NCBI GenBank assembly: GCA_034440555.1
Contig: JAWXCG010000073.1
Location: forward strand, 1-22,885
Direction: 5' to 3'
DNA from: 0-14-3-00-62-12 sp034440555
GTDB taxonomy: Bacteria; Pseudomonadota; Gammaproteobacteria; Xanthomonadales; Ahniellaceae
DNA: 22,885 nt
Shown here: positions 8,546-15,877 of the stretch, one piece after another
Layout: every line of letters starts with the position of its first letter
How positions within the stretch are numbered: position 1 is the first letter of the stretch
The notes under the pieces: generated by a model
Told to the model about the DNA's origin: nothing
Databases searched by the model: none
What the model saw: only the letters and a program-made list of their open reading frames with translations
Made by a program: the position numbers and the translations under genes

Positions 8546-9631
8546 ATGCGTACAATTGCGTTGGTATTGACGCTGGCTGCAGGGATATTGAGCGCGCCGA
8601 CGAGCGCCATCGCGCTCGAGGAGACGTTGACGCGTATCGCTTTTGGCTCCTGCGCGCGCGAGAACAAACAGCAGCCGATCTGGGATGCCGTGGTCAAGTC
8701 AAAGCCCGAGCTGTTCGTATTTCTCGGTGACAATGTCTATCTGGACACGCGTGATCCCGAAGTCATGCGCGAGAAGTATGCACAGTTTGCAGCTAACCCC
8801 GGCTTCAAGAAACTACGCGCAAAAACGCCAGTGATCGCCACTTGGGACGACCACGATTATGGTGAAGACGACGCCGGTGGCGACTATCCGATGAAGGAAG
8901 AGACGCGTCGTCAATTCCTGGATTTCTGGAAGGAGCCGAAGGAATCACCCAGGCGTGATCGTAACGGCATTTACACCTCTGAATACTACGGCCCTGTCGG
9001 CCAACGCGTGCAGATCATTCTGCTCGACCTGCGCTACAACCGCACACCAATCGCCGTGGACGCACGCTGGGGCGATACCAAAACCTACGATCTATGGTAC
9101 GAGCAACAAAAAGGCAAGACTGGCGAGGTGCCGGGTCCGTATGTGCGCAATGCCGACCCCAATGCCACGATGCTGGGTGAAACGCAATGGCAGTGGCTGG
9201 AGGAAGAACTACGCAGGCCTGCGGACCTGCGCATCATTGGCTCCAGCCTGCAGGTGCTCGCCGACTTTCCTGCGTGGGAAGCATGGGCCAACTACGTCGA
9301 AGATCAGCAACGGTTGTACGAGCTGATTCGCAACACCAATGCGCGCGGCATCGTCTTTATCAGTGGCGACACCCACTACGGCGAAATTACTTCGCTCAAG
9401 CGCAATGTTGCCTATCCGCTGTGGGACCTGACATCAAGCGGTCTGACCGAGACCTGGCCGGTGGCTGTGCCCAACGCCAAGCGCCTGGGCAGCGCTTACA
9501 GCGTGGCCAATTTCGGCATGCTGGAGATCGACTGGAAGCGTCGCGAACTCTCCATGCGGCTGAAGGACGCGGAAGGAAAGGCGCTGTTAACGCAGCGCAT
9601 CGCGTTCGACACCGGCGCCGCAGTGCGATAA
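8546..9631 (+). CDS. PhoD-like metallophosphatase (alkaline phosphatase D family)
   Basis: ATG 8546 begins 2 nt after the receptor stop and opens on a Sec-type signal peptide (residues 1-24, no twin arginine, unlike classical Tat-exported PhoD). The 362-residue product carries the PhoD/metallophosphatase signature. GSC is at 34-36, GDNVY at 61-65 and WDDHDYGEDD at 100-109, and SGDTHYGE is at 273-280; together these supply metal ligands and catalytic residues. Family members hydrolyse phosphomono- or diesters in the periplasm or outside the cell. It is shorter than typical 500-residue PhoD because it lacks the long N-terminal domain. With the adjacent TonB receptor it would form a uptake-plus-hydrolysis pair. 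The exact substrate is unknown. Confidence 0.9.
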   Translation: MRTIALVLTLAAGILSAPTSAIALEETLTRIAFGSCARENKQQPIWDAVVKSKPELFVFLGDNVYLDTRDPEVMREKYAQFAANPGFKKLRAKTPVIATWDDHDYGEDDAGGDYPMKEETRRQFLDFWKEPKESPRRDRNGIYTSEYYGPVGQRVQIILLDLRYNRTPIAVDARWGDTKTYDLWYEQQKGKTGEVPGPYVRNADPNATMLGETQWQWLEEELRRPADLRIIGSSLQVLADFPAWEAWANYVEDQQRLYELIRNTNARGIVFISGDTHYGEITSLKRNVAYPLWDLTSSGLTETWPVAVPNAKRLGSAYSVANFGMLEIDWKRRELSMRLKDAEGKALLTQRIAFDTGAAVR

Positions 9632-10076
9632 CTATCCGCCAGGGAACCTTTGAACAATTCCGGAGCCGCGATAGCCCCCTGAGTCAGGGGGCGAAAAACC
9701 GCAGGTCTTTTGGAGTTTGGCAAGCAATAAGCAGTGCGGCGAAGACGAAGTGGTGACTTATTCAGACCTTCCCTGGTTCACAGGATCGGTACGCGATCAA
9801 TGTGGGCATCATGTGCCTTCAGTCAATCTGCAACGCTCAAATTTTCTTGACCGTTTTGGCTGCACCAATCAGAAGCACAGTCAGAAGCGTGAGAGGCACC
9901 GACTAGCCAGTTTCGTAGTGCGCAGCGCAGTCCGCGTTCTTCTTGGGGGCGGACGCCGTCGTATGCGCGGACAAACTGCGTGAAGCAAAATGTGCTGCAG
10001 TTGGCAGCGCGCGGGCGCCGCGGATGTGGGCAGGTGTGTATCATCTCGCGCTCGGCTACATAGGCGGTGAGCAGAT
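9632..10076. other. Intergenic region after the phosphatase
   Basis: No gene is supported in these 445 bp. A strong palindrome (9674-9692) lies 43 nt after the phosphatase stop. Farther on there is a weaker GTCCGC/GCGGAC inverted repeat in the 9920-9960 region. The right end should carry the promoter of the esterase gene, but I see no clear -35/-10 pair. Confidence 0.4.
9674..9692. terminator. 19-bp palindrome, candidate transcript end or stabilising hairpin
   Basis: GCCCCCTGA and TCAGGGGGC form perfect 9-bp arms around a single G, leaving a small loop once the innermost pairs open. It lies just downstream of the receptor-phosphatase unit. The following bases are GAAAAACC rather than T-rich, so it is not a textbook intrinsic terminator. 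It may protect the 3' end or bind a protein. Confidence 0.45.
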
Positions 10077-11963
10077 ATGCGAGCGCACATAAGTGGTCTG
10101 CTGTGGGTGTCGATGCTATTGCCGTTGACTGCCTGCGCTACGGTGGTGGTCGGCGATTTTGCCTCGCGGACGGTGTCGGTCGATGGCGGCAGCGCCATCG
10201 CGTTGCGCTATCGGATCTACGTGCCGGCGGCGTGCAGCAATCGGCGTTGCCCACTGCTGCTTTTCTATCATGGTTCGGGCGAGCGTGGCAGCAACAACAC
10301 AGCGCAATTGAACAACAGTGCCAACGGCATGTTCGCTTTGGTCAATGCGGTCGAAGCGGCCGCTGTGCCGATGATCGTGGTCGCGCCGCAATGCCCGAAT
10401 ATCCAGCCCAACGACTGGTGGTCGAACGAAGGTCCGCTGGTCGGATCGATCGACATGCTGGACGACGTGCAGCGCGAATTCGGCTTCGACCCGGCGCGGC
10501 TCTATGTCACCGGCCTGTCCATGGGCGGGGCCGGCGCGCTGGGATTGGCCAGCAACTTCGACAGCATCGCCGCGGCGGCGTTGCCGGTCTGCGCGGCCTA
10601 CAATATTTCCAGCGTGGTGACGCATCCCATCATCGCGCGGGTGCCGATGTGGTTTTTCCATGCGGCCAATGATGGCACCGTGTTGCCGATTTCGTCACGC
10701 GAAGGCGTTGCCGGTCTGCGCACGGTTGGAGCCGATCCGCTGTATACCGAGTTCGCCAGCGGTGGCCACGGCATTTTCCCGCAGAGCTATGCGGTTGCCA
10801 AACTGGCACCGTGGCTGATTGCACAACGCTGGCATTTGCCGCAGGTTTTCATCGATCCCGCGGTGCAGCTGCAACTGCCCGTGCCAGGAGGCACGCTGTA
10901 CACCAATGCCGGCACAGTAGCCCTCAGTGGCACCGCGGGTGCTGCCGATGCCGCAGTAAGCAGCGTCAGCTACAGCTTTGGTGCGAGTACCGGCACCGCC
11001 ACCGGCACCACATCGTTCACCGCCCCCGCGTTGCCAGTACCACCGGACGCCAGCACGGTGCTGCGCGCTCAGGCGACGGGCACCAGCTATGTTGCGGCGT
11101 TTGCCGGCAACACGACGTTTTCGCGCAGCGTGCGTGTGGTGCATCCCATTCCCGCTGCACGTTCGCCGCGGGTAGTGCTTTGGGTGGAGCCGGTCACGCG
11201 CGTCGGTCGCCCATTGCGCTTGCGTGCACTGGTCGATGACGACGACTTGCCGCAGCCGGCAACGATCAGTTTCTCGCAGCTGGAAGGCCCGGCGACAGTC
11301 GCCTTCGAGATCGACAGCGCCGATCCGAAATTGGCCTGGTGGACCCCGAACAGCGCGGGCGCCTATCGACTGCGCGTCAGCGTCAACGACGGCGGCGCGG
11401 CAGTGCATGGCGAATCTGCCGTGCTGGTGCTCACGGCTGCAGCGCCGCGACCGACGGCGCGAGCGATCAATGTCGGCGGCGCCGCGATGACCGGTGTCGA
11501 CGTCGGCAACGGCGTAGTCAGCTTCGAGGCCGAAACTGGTTTTACCGGCGGCAGCGCAGCGAGCATCAGCAGCGGATTTCGTGGCCTGTATGGCAGCGAA
11601 GACGACCTGCTGCATCTGGACAGCCGTCGCGGAACCGCTTTCAGCTACGCACTGACCGTGCCCAACGGCCGCTACCTGGCGGTTTTGTATCTGTCCAATA
11701 CCACGACCTTTACCAATGCCGCGCGCAGCCTGGGGGCGCTGATCGAAGGCACGCGTGTGCTCGACAACTACGACATCTACAGTGCCATCGGCTGGCGCCA
11801 GGCGCAGCGCATCGGGTTTGTGACCACTGTGGCCGATGGCGTTGCCAACTTCGATTTTGCCCGACAGGTGATCGTCGGGGCCGGCGCGCAAATCAGTCTC
11901 GATGGCATCGAATTGCTGACACTGCCAGCGGGCGATACGGTGTTTGCGAACGGTTTTGAGTAG
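10077..11963 (+). CDS. Exported alpha/beta-hydrolase esterase with Ig-like and malectin-like domains
   Basis: ATG 10077 has a GGTGAG site 6 nt upstream. The 628-residue protein starts with a hydrophobic signal ending LTAC (Cys20), a plausible lipobox; a conventional signal peptidase I site is the alternative. Residues about 25-255 are an esterase/PHB-depolymerase-like alpha/beta hydrolase, with a HGSGERG oxyanion region and GLSMGG (Ser148). The likely triad partners are Asp199 (AANDGT) and His231 (GGHGIF). Two beta-rich Ig/PKD-like segments follow (about 258-365 and 370-460). A malectin-like carbohydrate-binding domain (about 465-615) carries INVGG, LYGSEDD and SLDGIEL. The chain ends DTVFANGFE. 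It probably de-esterifies a polysaccharide or polyester outside the cell; the substrate is not evident. Confidence 0.85.
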   Translation: MRAHISGLLWVSMLLPLTACATVVVGDFASRTVSVDGGSAIALRYRIYVPAACSNRRCPLLLFYHGSGERGSNNTAQLNNSANGMFALVNAVEAAAVPMIVVAPQCPNIQPNDWWSNEGPLVGSIDMLDDVQREFGFDPARLYVTGLSMGGAGALGLASNFDSIAAAALPVCAAYNISSVVTHPIIARVPMWFFHAANDGTVLPISSREGVAGLRTVGADPLYTEFASGGHGIFPQSYAVAKLAPWLIAQRWHLPQVFIDPAVQLQLPVPGGTLYTNAGTVALSGTAGAADAAVSSVSYSFGASTGTATGTTSFTAPALPVPPDASTVLRAQATGTSYVAAFAGNTTFSRSVRVVHPIPAARSPRVVLWVEPVTRVGRPLRLRALVDDDDLPQPATISFSQLEGPATVAFEIDSADPKLAWWTPNSAGAYRLRVSVNDGGAAVHGESAVLVLTAAAPRPTARAINVGGAAMTGVDVGNGVVSFEAETGFTGGSAASISSGFRGLYGSEDDLLHLDSRRGTAFSYALTVPNGRYLAVLYLSNTTTFTNAARSLGALIEGTRVLDNYDIYSAIGWRQAQRIGFVTTVADGVANFDFARQVIVGAGAQISLDGIELLTLPAGDTVFANGFE

Positions 11964-12091
11964 TTGATGGCTACTGCGCAGATGCGCGAAGCCAGCGCTC
12001 GTTGTGCGCGTGTTGACTGTGCAGAAAAAACTTCGCGGCTGACTTGACGGCTGCGCTGGTCGGTCGCACCCACAAATACGCGACGGATGAA

Positions 12092-12108
12092 ATTTGAGCT
12101 GATCAAAT
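12092..12108. promoter_or_regulatory. Inverted repeat upstream of the acetyltransferase, possible operator
   Basis: ATTTGA-GCTGA-TCAAAT gives 6-bp perfect arms around a 5-nt spacer, 52 bp before the GNAT start. This size and position fit a dimeric repressor site. No regulator gene is adjacent, so this is tentative. Confidence 0.3.
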
Positions 12109-12159
12109 CCGGTCTGCCCGACTTGCGCGCAGAAAAAATCGCGTAGCATTCAGTCGGTC

Positions 12160-12873
12160 ATGACCTCGCACACACTGGACAATCCGTTTTGGTCTTCTCT
12201 GCGCAGCCGGCACCGCGAGCTGGCTCTGTGCGCGGGTGAGGTGGCACGCTTTCCGGCCGAGATGGCGCCTTTCCTGGGCATCGCGCACGTCGAAGCTGAA
12301 GTCAGCGACGCGATCGAATCCCTGGTCGCACCGGGCGAAAGCGTCTATCTGCTTGGCGTGGCACCCGGGCTGCCAGACCTGTGGCAGCTCGAAGCGTTCC
12401 GTCCTTTGGCACAGATGATTTGCGCGCAGACGATTGCGATCATCGACGGGCCTGAGGTCATCGAGTTGACCCAGGCCCATCGAGCGGACGTGTTGGCGCT
12501 GACTGCCCTGGTGTATCCGCATTATTTTCGCGAACGCACGATGGCGCTGGGCCGATATTTTGGTATTTACCAGGAGGGCCGGCTGGCAGCCATGATCGGC
12601 GAGCGACTGGCTACCCTGACGCATCAGGAAATCAGCGCGGTCTGCACCCATCCGGATTTCAACGGCCGCGGCTTTGCCCGTCGTCTGGTTGCGCGGTTGT
12701 CGAATGACAATCTTGATCGCGGCCGCATTCCGTTTCTGCATGTAAGCCATGAAAATCTGCGTGCAAAAACTCTGTACGAGCAAATGGGTTTTCACGTTCG
12801 CCGCGATATTCCGTTCTGGTCGCTGCGCCGCCGCGTTGATTCTGATCATACGCGAATCGAGCGTCGGGTCTAG
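12160..12873 (+). CDS. GNAT-family N-acetyltransferase
   Basis: The 237-residue cytoplasmic protein has no signal peptide. Its C-terminal half has the GNAT fold typical of the FR47 subgroup. The strand-turn motif EISAVCTHPDFNGRGFARRLV (about 157-177) includes the acetyl-CoA pyrophosphate loop NGRGFA (168-173). NLRAKTLYEQMGF near the end matches the conserved final helix and strand. The N-terminal half is poorly conserved and probably sets substrate choice. The family transfers acetyl from acetyl-CoA to an amine; the acceptor cannot be predicted. ATG 12160 has only a weak ribosome site. It is convergent with the following hydrolase gene, 74 bp between stops, and appears to be a single-gene unit. 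Confidence 0.88.
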   Translation: MTSHTLDNPFWSSLRSRHRELALCAGEVARFPAEMAPFLGIAHVEAEVSDAIESLVAPGESVYLLGVAPGLPDLWQLEAFRPLAQMICAQTIAIIDGPEVIELTQAHRADVLALTALVYPHYFRERTMALGRYFGIYQEGRLAAMIGERLATLTHQEISAVCTHPDFNGRGFARRLVARLSNDNLDRGRIPFLHVSHENLRAKTLYEQMGFHVRRDIPFWSLRRRVDSDHTRIERRV

Positions 12874-12947
12874 CGGTGCAGCGGCGCCTGCGCACATGCA
12901 GCGCCAATAGACCCGGATACTGAATACCTATTGCTACGACAGGTTGC

Positions 12948-14132
12948 TCACTCGTGCTTCCAGAATTGCGCCGCGCCGTATTCCCAGCGCCACGGCGCAC
13001 CTGTGTTGCCCAATACAAACGCCACCAGCCTGGGAAACGCCACCTCAGCGCGTACGTCGTTGGCGAGGATCACGACGCAGCGTTGGCCGCGTTCAACGCA
13101 TACCCAGGTGTTGGCCGTGATGTCATCGTGCCCGCCCTTCATGAAGCCGCGGCCGTGCCGGCCTTGGAACGTGATCACACCCAATCCTGATGCCAGATCG
13201 CCGCGACGTTGGTTTGCAGGAAGCTCGGGCTGCAGCGATGGAAACTGGCTGGCGGTGGAGATGGACAGCTGCGGCTGAACCAGTTCTGCACGAGCGCTGG
13301 CCGACAACCCATCGCCGCGCACATAGCCGGCCACCAAACGTGCGATATCGCGAATCGTGGTGTCCATGGATCCGGCCGCACGCACACGGCTGCGCTCGTC
13401 ATGCGGATGCGGTTGCCCACTGATGTCCCAGCCATCGGCGAGGTTTTCCGCAAAATCTGCTCGCCACATCATGCTGGTCCGCGTCATGCCAAAACGATCG
13501 AACACGCGTTGTTGCATCTCGGCGCCAACATCCAGATTCAGACCACGATGCAGCACAAACTGCAGCAGGATCAAGCCTTCTCCCGAGTACGCATAGCGCG
13601 CGCCAGGTGCGAAGTGAATGCGCAGTTTGCCATCGGGTTCGATGAAGGCGAAGTTGGAGAATCCGGCGCTATGCGTAAGCAAGATGCGCGCTGTCAGGGC
13701 GCGCCAGCGCTCGTCATCGGCAAGATCAGCCCACGGGCCGTAACCATCTTCCTGGGGATAGCTCGGCAATGGCTGCCGCAGATAATCAGCGATCGGCCGA
13801 TCCAGATCGAGCCGACCCTCGTCCACCAGTTGCATCACCATGTAGGCAAAGGCGGCCTTGGTCAGCGACGCGCCGTACATGATGGTGTCGCGCTGCAGTG
13901 GCTGACGCGCGGCGTTGCGCTCGCCGTAACTGCGCGCGTGCACCACTCGACCGCCATCGATCACCGCGATGGCCAGGCCGCGCGCGTTTGTGGCGGCCAT
14001 GGCTGCGGCGATCTCAACATCGAGTTCGGCTGCGCTCGGCCCCTTGGCCCAAACCGGCAAGCAGCACAGCGCCATCAAGCACGCCGCAGTCCAGCGCATG
14101 CAGCGCCGTGCGTGAACCAGTGCTGCCGCCAT
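12948..14132 (-). CDS. Serine hydrolase, class C beta-lactamase/esterase (PF00144-like) family
   Basis: The 394-residue product has an N-terminal signal peptide (hydrophobic WTAACLMALCCLPVWA, about residues 14-29), so it is periplasmic or secreted. ATG 14132 is used; ATG 14099 (12th codon) is an equal alternative, and neither has a good ribosome site. Catalytic motif one is SLTK (Ser89, Lys92). Motif two is YSG (Tyr182) in place of the YxN of AmpC, as is common in esterases and D-aminopeptidases of this family. The C-terminal KGGHD segment stands where KTG/HxG is expected. It also has LLTHSAGF, typical of the family. The YSG and GGH variants argue for an esterase or peptidase rather than a true antibiotic-degrading beta-lactamase. 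It diverges from the sigma-factor operon. Confidence 0.87.
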   Translation of the reverse strand: MAAALVHARRCMRWTAACLMALCCLPVWAKGPSAAELDVEIAAAMAATNARGLAIAVIDGGRVVHARSYGERNAARQPLQRDTIMYGASLTKAAFAYMVMQLVDEGRLDLDRPIADYLRQPLPSYPQEDGYGPWADLADDERWRALTARILLTHSAGFSNFAFIEPDGKLRIHFAPGARYAYSGEGLILLQFVLHRGLNLDVGAEMQQRVFDRFGMTRTSMMWRADFAENLADGWDISGQPHPHDERSRVRAAGSMDTTIRDIARLVAGYVRGDGLSASARAELVQPQLSISTASQFPSLQPELPANQRRGDLASGLGVITFQGRHGRGFMKGGHDDITANTWVCVERGQRCVVILANDVRAEVAFPRLVAFVLGNTGAPWRWEYGAAQFWKHE

Positions 14133-14286
14133 GCGAAGTGACGCAGACGCAGTGACCTTCGCTTTTGGAATATATTGCTTTGACTTTGTGCGACTCCTGG
14201 TGGGTGTTCCGGTAGTGACGTGCCAGGGTTTGAATTCTTACAGTCGCCGCGGCCATGGCTTCGCATTCGCAGCTGCGGGGTTGATC

Positions 14287-14313
14287 TGTAAGATTGTCCG
14301 GGCTCACTCGTCT
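14287..14313 (+). promoter_or_regulatory. Candidate ECF-type promoter for the sigma/anti-sigma operon
   Basis: TGTAAG (14287-14292) and CGTCT (14309-14313) are separated by 16 nt, the usual layout of ECF sigma promoters (a TGTAAC-like -35 and CGTC -10). Transcription would start near 14320, giving a leader of about 25 nt before the ATG at 14344. Autoregulation by the encoded sigma factor is likely but inferred. Confidence 0.5.
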
Positions 14314-14343
14314 GTGTGGTTGTCACCCACAGGAGGAAACGCG

Positions 14344-14901
14344 ATGCCCTGCCCCTTACCCATTGAACGGAGCGATCCATTGATTCGATCCGCGTTCGCG
14401 GCCGACGCGGCCACTCTGGCCCAGTTATACGGAGCGCTGGTCTTCAAGGCCGCCTATCGTGTGCTGGGTGACGCGTCGCTGGCCGAAGATGTACAACAGG
14501 ACGTTTTCCTGCGCCTGATCGAATCCCCGAAGCAACGCGTAGAGTCGTGGCCCGCCTATCTGACTGCGACGTCGACACGTGCCGCCATTGATGTATTGCG
14601 ACGGCAACAGCGTTGGTGGCGGCTGTTGCCGCTGTGGCGCGCGCAGGCACCCGATAGCGTCGGTTCGGCAGAGCAGGCGGGTCTCGAGGCGGAGCGCGCG
14701 CGGCGTCTGCGCGCCGCACTCGCCGGCCTTTCGCGACGCGAGGCGCAATGCTTCAGCCTGCGCTATCTGCAAGGGCTGGACATCGCCGATATCGCCAGCG
14801 CGCTGCAGTTGAGCCAGAACAGCGTCAGCGTGACGCTGCATCGCGCCAAGCGCCGTCTTGAAACACACATCGAACAAGCATCGCAGGAGGGTCAGTCATG
14901 A
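14344..14901 (+). CDS. ECF-family RNA polymerase sigma factor
   Basis: ATG 14344 is set by a near-perfect Shine-Dalgarno, AGGAGGAAA at 14331-14339; the frame is open farther upstream but without such a site. The 185-residue protein has sigma region 2 (LAEDVQQDVFLRL and the TSTRAAIDVLRRQQRW segment that contacts -10 DNA), a linker, and region 4 with a helix-turn-helix (LDIADIASALQLSQNSVSVTLHRAKRRL). There is no region 1 or 3, as is normal for ECF factors. It directs RNA polymerase to a small stress or envelope regulon. The next gene starts inside its stop codon (ATGA overlap) and encodes a membrane protein, the usual arrangement for sigma and anti-sigma. Confidence 0.93.
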   Translation: MPCPLPIERSDPLIRSAFAADAATLAQLYGALVFKAAYRVLGDASLAEDVQQDVFLRLIESPKQRVESWPAYLTATSTRAAIDVLRRQQRWWRLLPLWRAQAPDSVGSAEQAGLEAERARRLRAALAGLSRREAQCFSLRYLQGLDIADIASALQLSQNSVSVTLHRAKRRLETHIEQASQEGQS

Positions 14902-15671
14902 ACCAACCAGTCGAACAGCAACTCTCTGCCGCGCTCGCCGCGCATGTCCAAGCCACTGCGGCAGTCGCTGAGGCTGCGGTCAATGCGGCTCAGCGAAACC
15001 TTACAGCGCGCCTGCTGCAGGCAGGGGAAACCAAACCCACTCTTGGCAGCCGCCGCCTCGTCTTTGCTGCAGTCATGTCGCTGACCGCGTGCGCCTTGAT
15101 CATTCTTCCCTTGCTGCCCGATAGCGGCCGCGCCTTTGCCGCAGTGCGCGCGCATTTTCTGGACTTCAAGACACTGGCGATGCAGGTCGAGCAGCGCTTC
15201 AACGGTGAGGCAGTGCAAACATCGCAAATACTGGTTGGCGCCGATGGCAGCGTGCGCACCGACGTCGGCGACCAGTTGAGCATCATCGTCGACAACACCC
15301 GACGACAGCTGCTCACGCTGTTGCACGACTCCAGGGAAGCGAGCTTGATGCCGCTGCCTGCGCTGCCGAGCACGCCGCATGCAAGCCTCGACTGGCTGGA
15401 AGAGATACGTCAATTTCAGGGTAAGGCGGCCAGGCTGAAACACACACGCAGCATTGACGGACGTCAGGCGCAGGGCTGGGCACTGGACCTGGGCGCTACA
15501 CAACTGGTGCTGTGGGTGGACGCAGAAGGCTTGCCCATCGCCATGGAGCAGGACGCCAGCGCCGGTCTGGAAACACGCTATCGATTCCAGTTCAACGTGC
15601 CGGTGCCGCCTGGTCGGTTGAGCAGCACTGTTCCAATGGGCTATACGTTGCAGGTGCAAGAGCAGGAGTGA
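14898..15671 (+). CDS. Single-pass membrane protein, probable anti-sigma factor with periplasmic domain
   Basis: Start and stop codons overlap with the sigma gene (14898-14901), and a GGAGGG site lies 7 nt upstream. The 257-residue protein has about 52 cytoplasmic residues (Ala-rich, helical), one membrane segment (about 54-74) and a periplasmic domain of about 180 residues. The periplasmic part (FKTLAMQVEQRFNGEAVQTSQILVG and later strands) resembles the LolA/RseB-type fold in its strand pattern. No zinc anti-sigma motif (HxxxCxxC) is present. Position, coupling and topology point to an anti-sigma factor that senses an envelope signal. The alternative is an envelope effector of the sigma operon. 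The family was not recognised with certainty. Confidence 0.7.
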   Translation: MNQPVEQQLSAALAAHVQATAAVAEAAVNAAQRNLTARLLQAGETKPTLGSRRLVFAAVMSLTACALIILPLLPDSGRAFAAVRAHFLDFKTLAMQVEQRFNGEAVQTSQILVGADGSVRTDVGDQLSIIVDNTRRQLLTLLHDSREASLMPLPALPSTPHASLDWLEEIRQFQGKAARLKHTRSIDGRQAQGWALDLGATQLVLWVDAEGLPIAMEQDASAGLETRYRFQFNVPVPPGRLSSTVPMGYTLQVQEQE

Positions 15672-15877
15672 TGCGACGGCAGCGAGCAGCCCACCCGAGG
15701 TCATCGCCGCACGCTGACGATGACCTCACTGAGTCGGGCGCAGTGCTTGCCGCCGAGCTGCACTTTGACGATGATTGCCGGCATCTTCTTCCCTTGACGC
15801 ACAGCGCACTTGACGATGACTCATCCCTGGTGGCAAAACGAAAGCCACGTTGTGCTCGAAGACGACATCCTTTGTGA
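15671..15877 (+). CDS. Possible small acidic/basic protein, translationally coupled
   Basis: An ATG overlaps the stop of the preceding gene (TGATG at 15669-15673), and a GGAG is close upstream. The 68 codons encode a basic start (MRRQRAAHPRSS), then three DDD triplets spaced 17 and 15 residues apart (HADDDL, HFDDDC, ALDDDS), then a basic tail (KRKPRCARRR). The last 62 nt overlap the decarboxylase gene in another frame. I recognise no family. It may be real through termination-reinitiation, or just a fortuitous open frame in the leader of the next gene. Confidence 0.3.
   Translation: MRRQRAAHPRSSPHADDDLTESGAVLAAELHFDDDCRHLLPLTHSALDDDSSLVAKRKPRCARRRHPL
15715..15819 (+). repeat. Three spaced copies of TGACGATGA
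   Basis: Identical 9-mers occur at 15715-15723, 15766-15774 and 15811-15819, start-to-start 51 and 45 bp. Each is preceded by a GCAC-like run. The third copy contains the ATG of the decarboxylase gene. In the frame of the small ORF each copy encodes DDD. Confidence 0.6.

Noticed and set aside
10695..12149. Long minus-strand open frame (484 codons) opposite the esterase gene
   Set aside because: It is fully antisense to a gene with clear catalytic and binding domains, its residues show no family pattern (many His/Arg/Gln from reversed GC-rich codons), and it lacks a ribosome site.
12948..14132. Antibiotic-resistance beta-lactamase
   Set aside because: Motif two is YSG rather than YxN and the KTG motif is replaced, which is more typical of esterase or peptidase members of the family.
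13209..14141. Plus-strand open frame (310 codons) opposite the serine hydrolase
   Set aside because: The opposite strand has the SxxK and YSG hydrolase with a signal peptide. The plus-strand product shows no domain and is a high-GC mirror frame.
14131..14343. Longer N terminus for the ECF sigma factor starting at 14131
   Set aside because: The added residues resemble no sigma region, and they would include the candidate promoter and the strong AGGAGG site that clearly serves the ATG at 14344.
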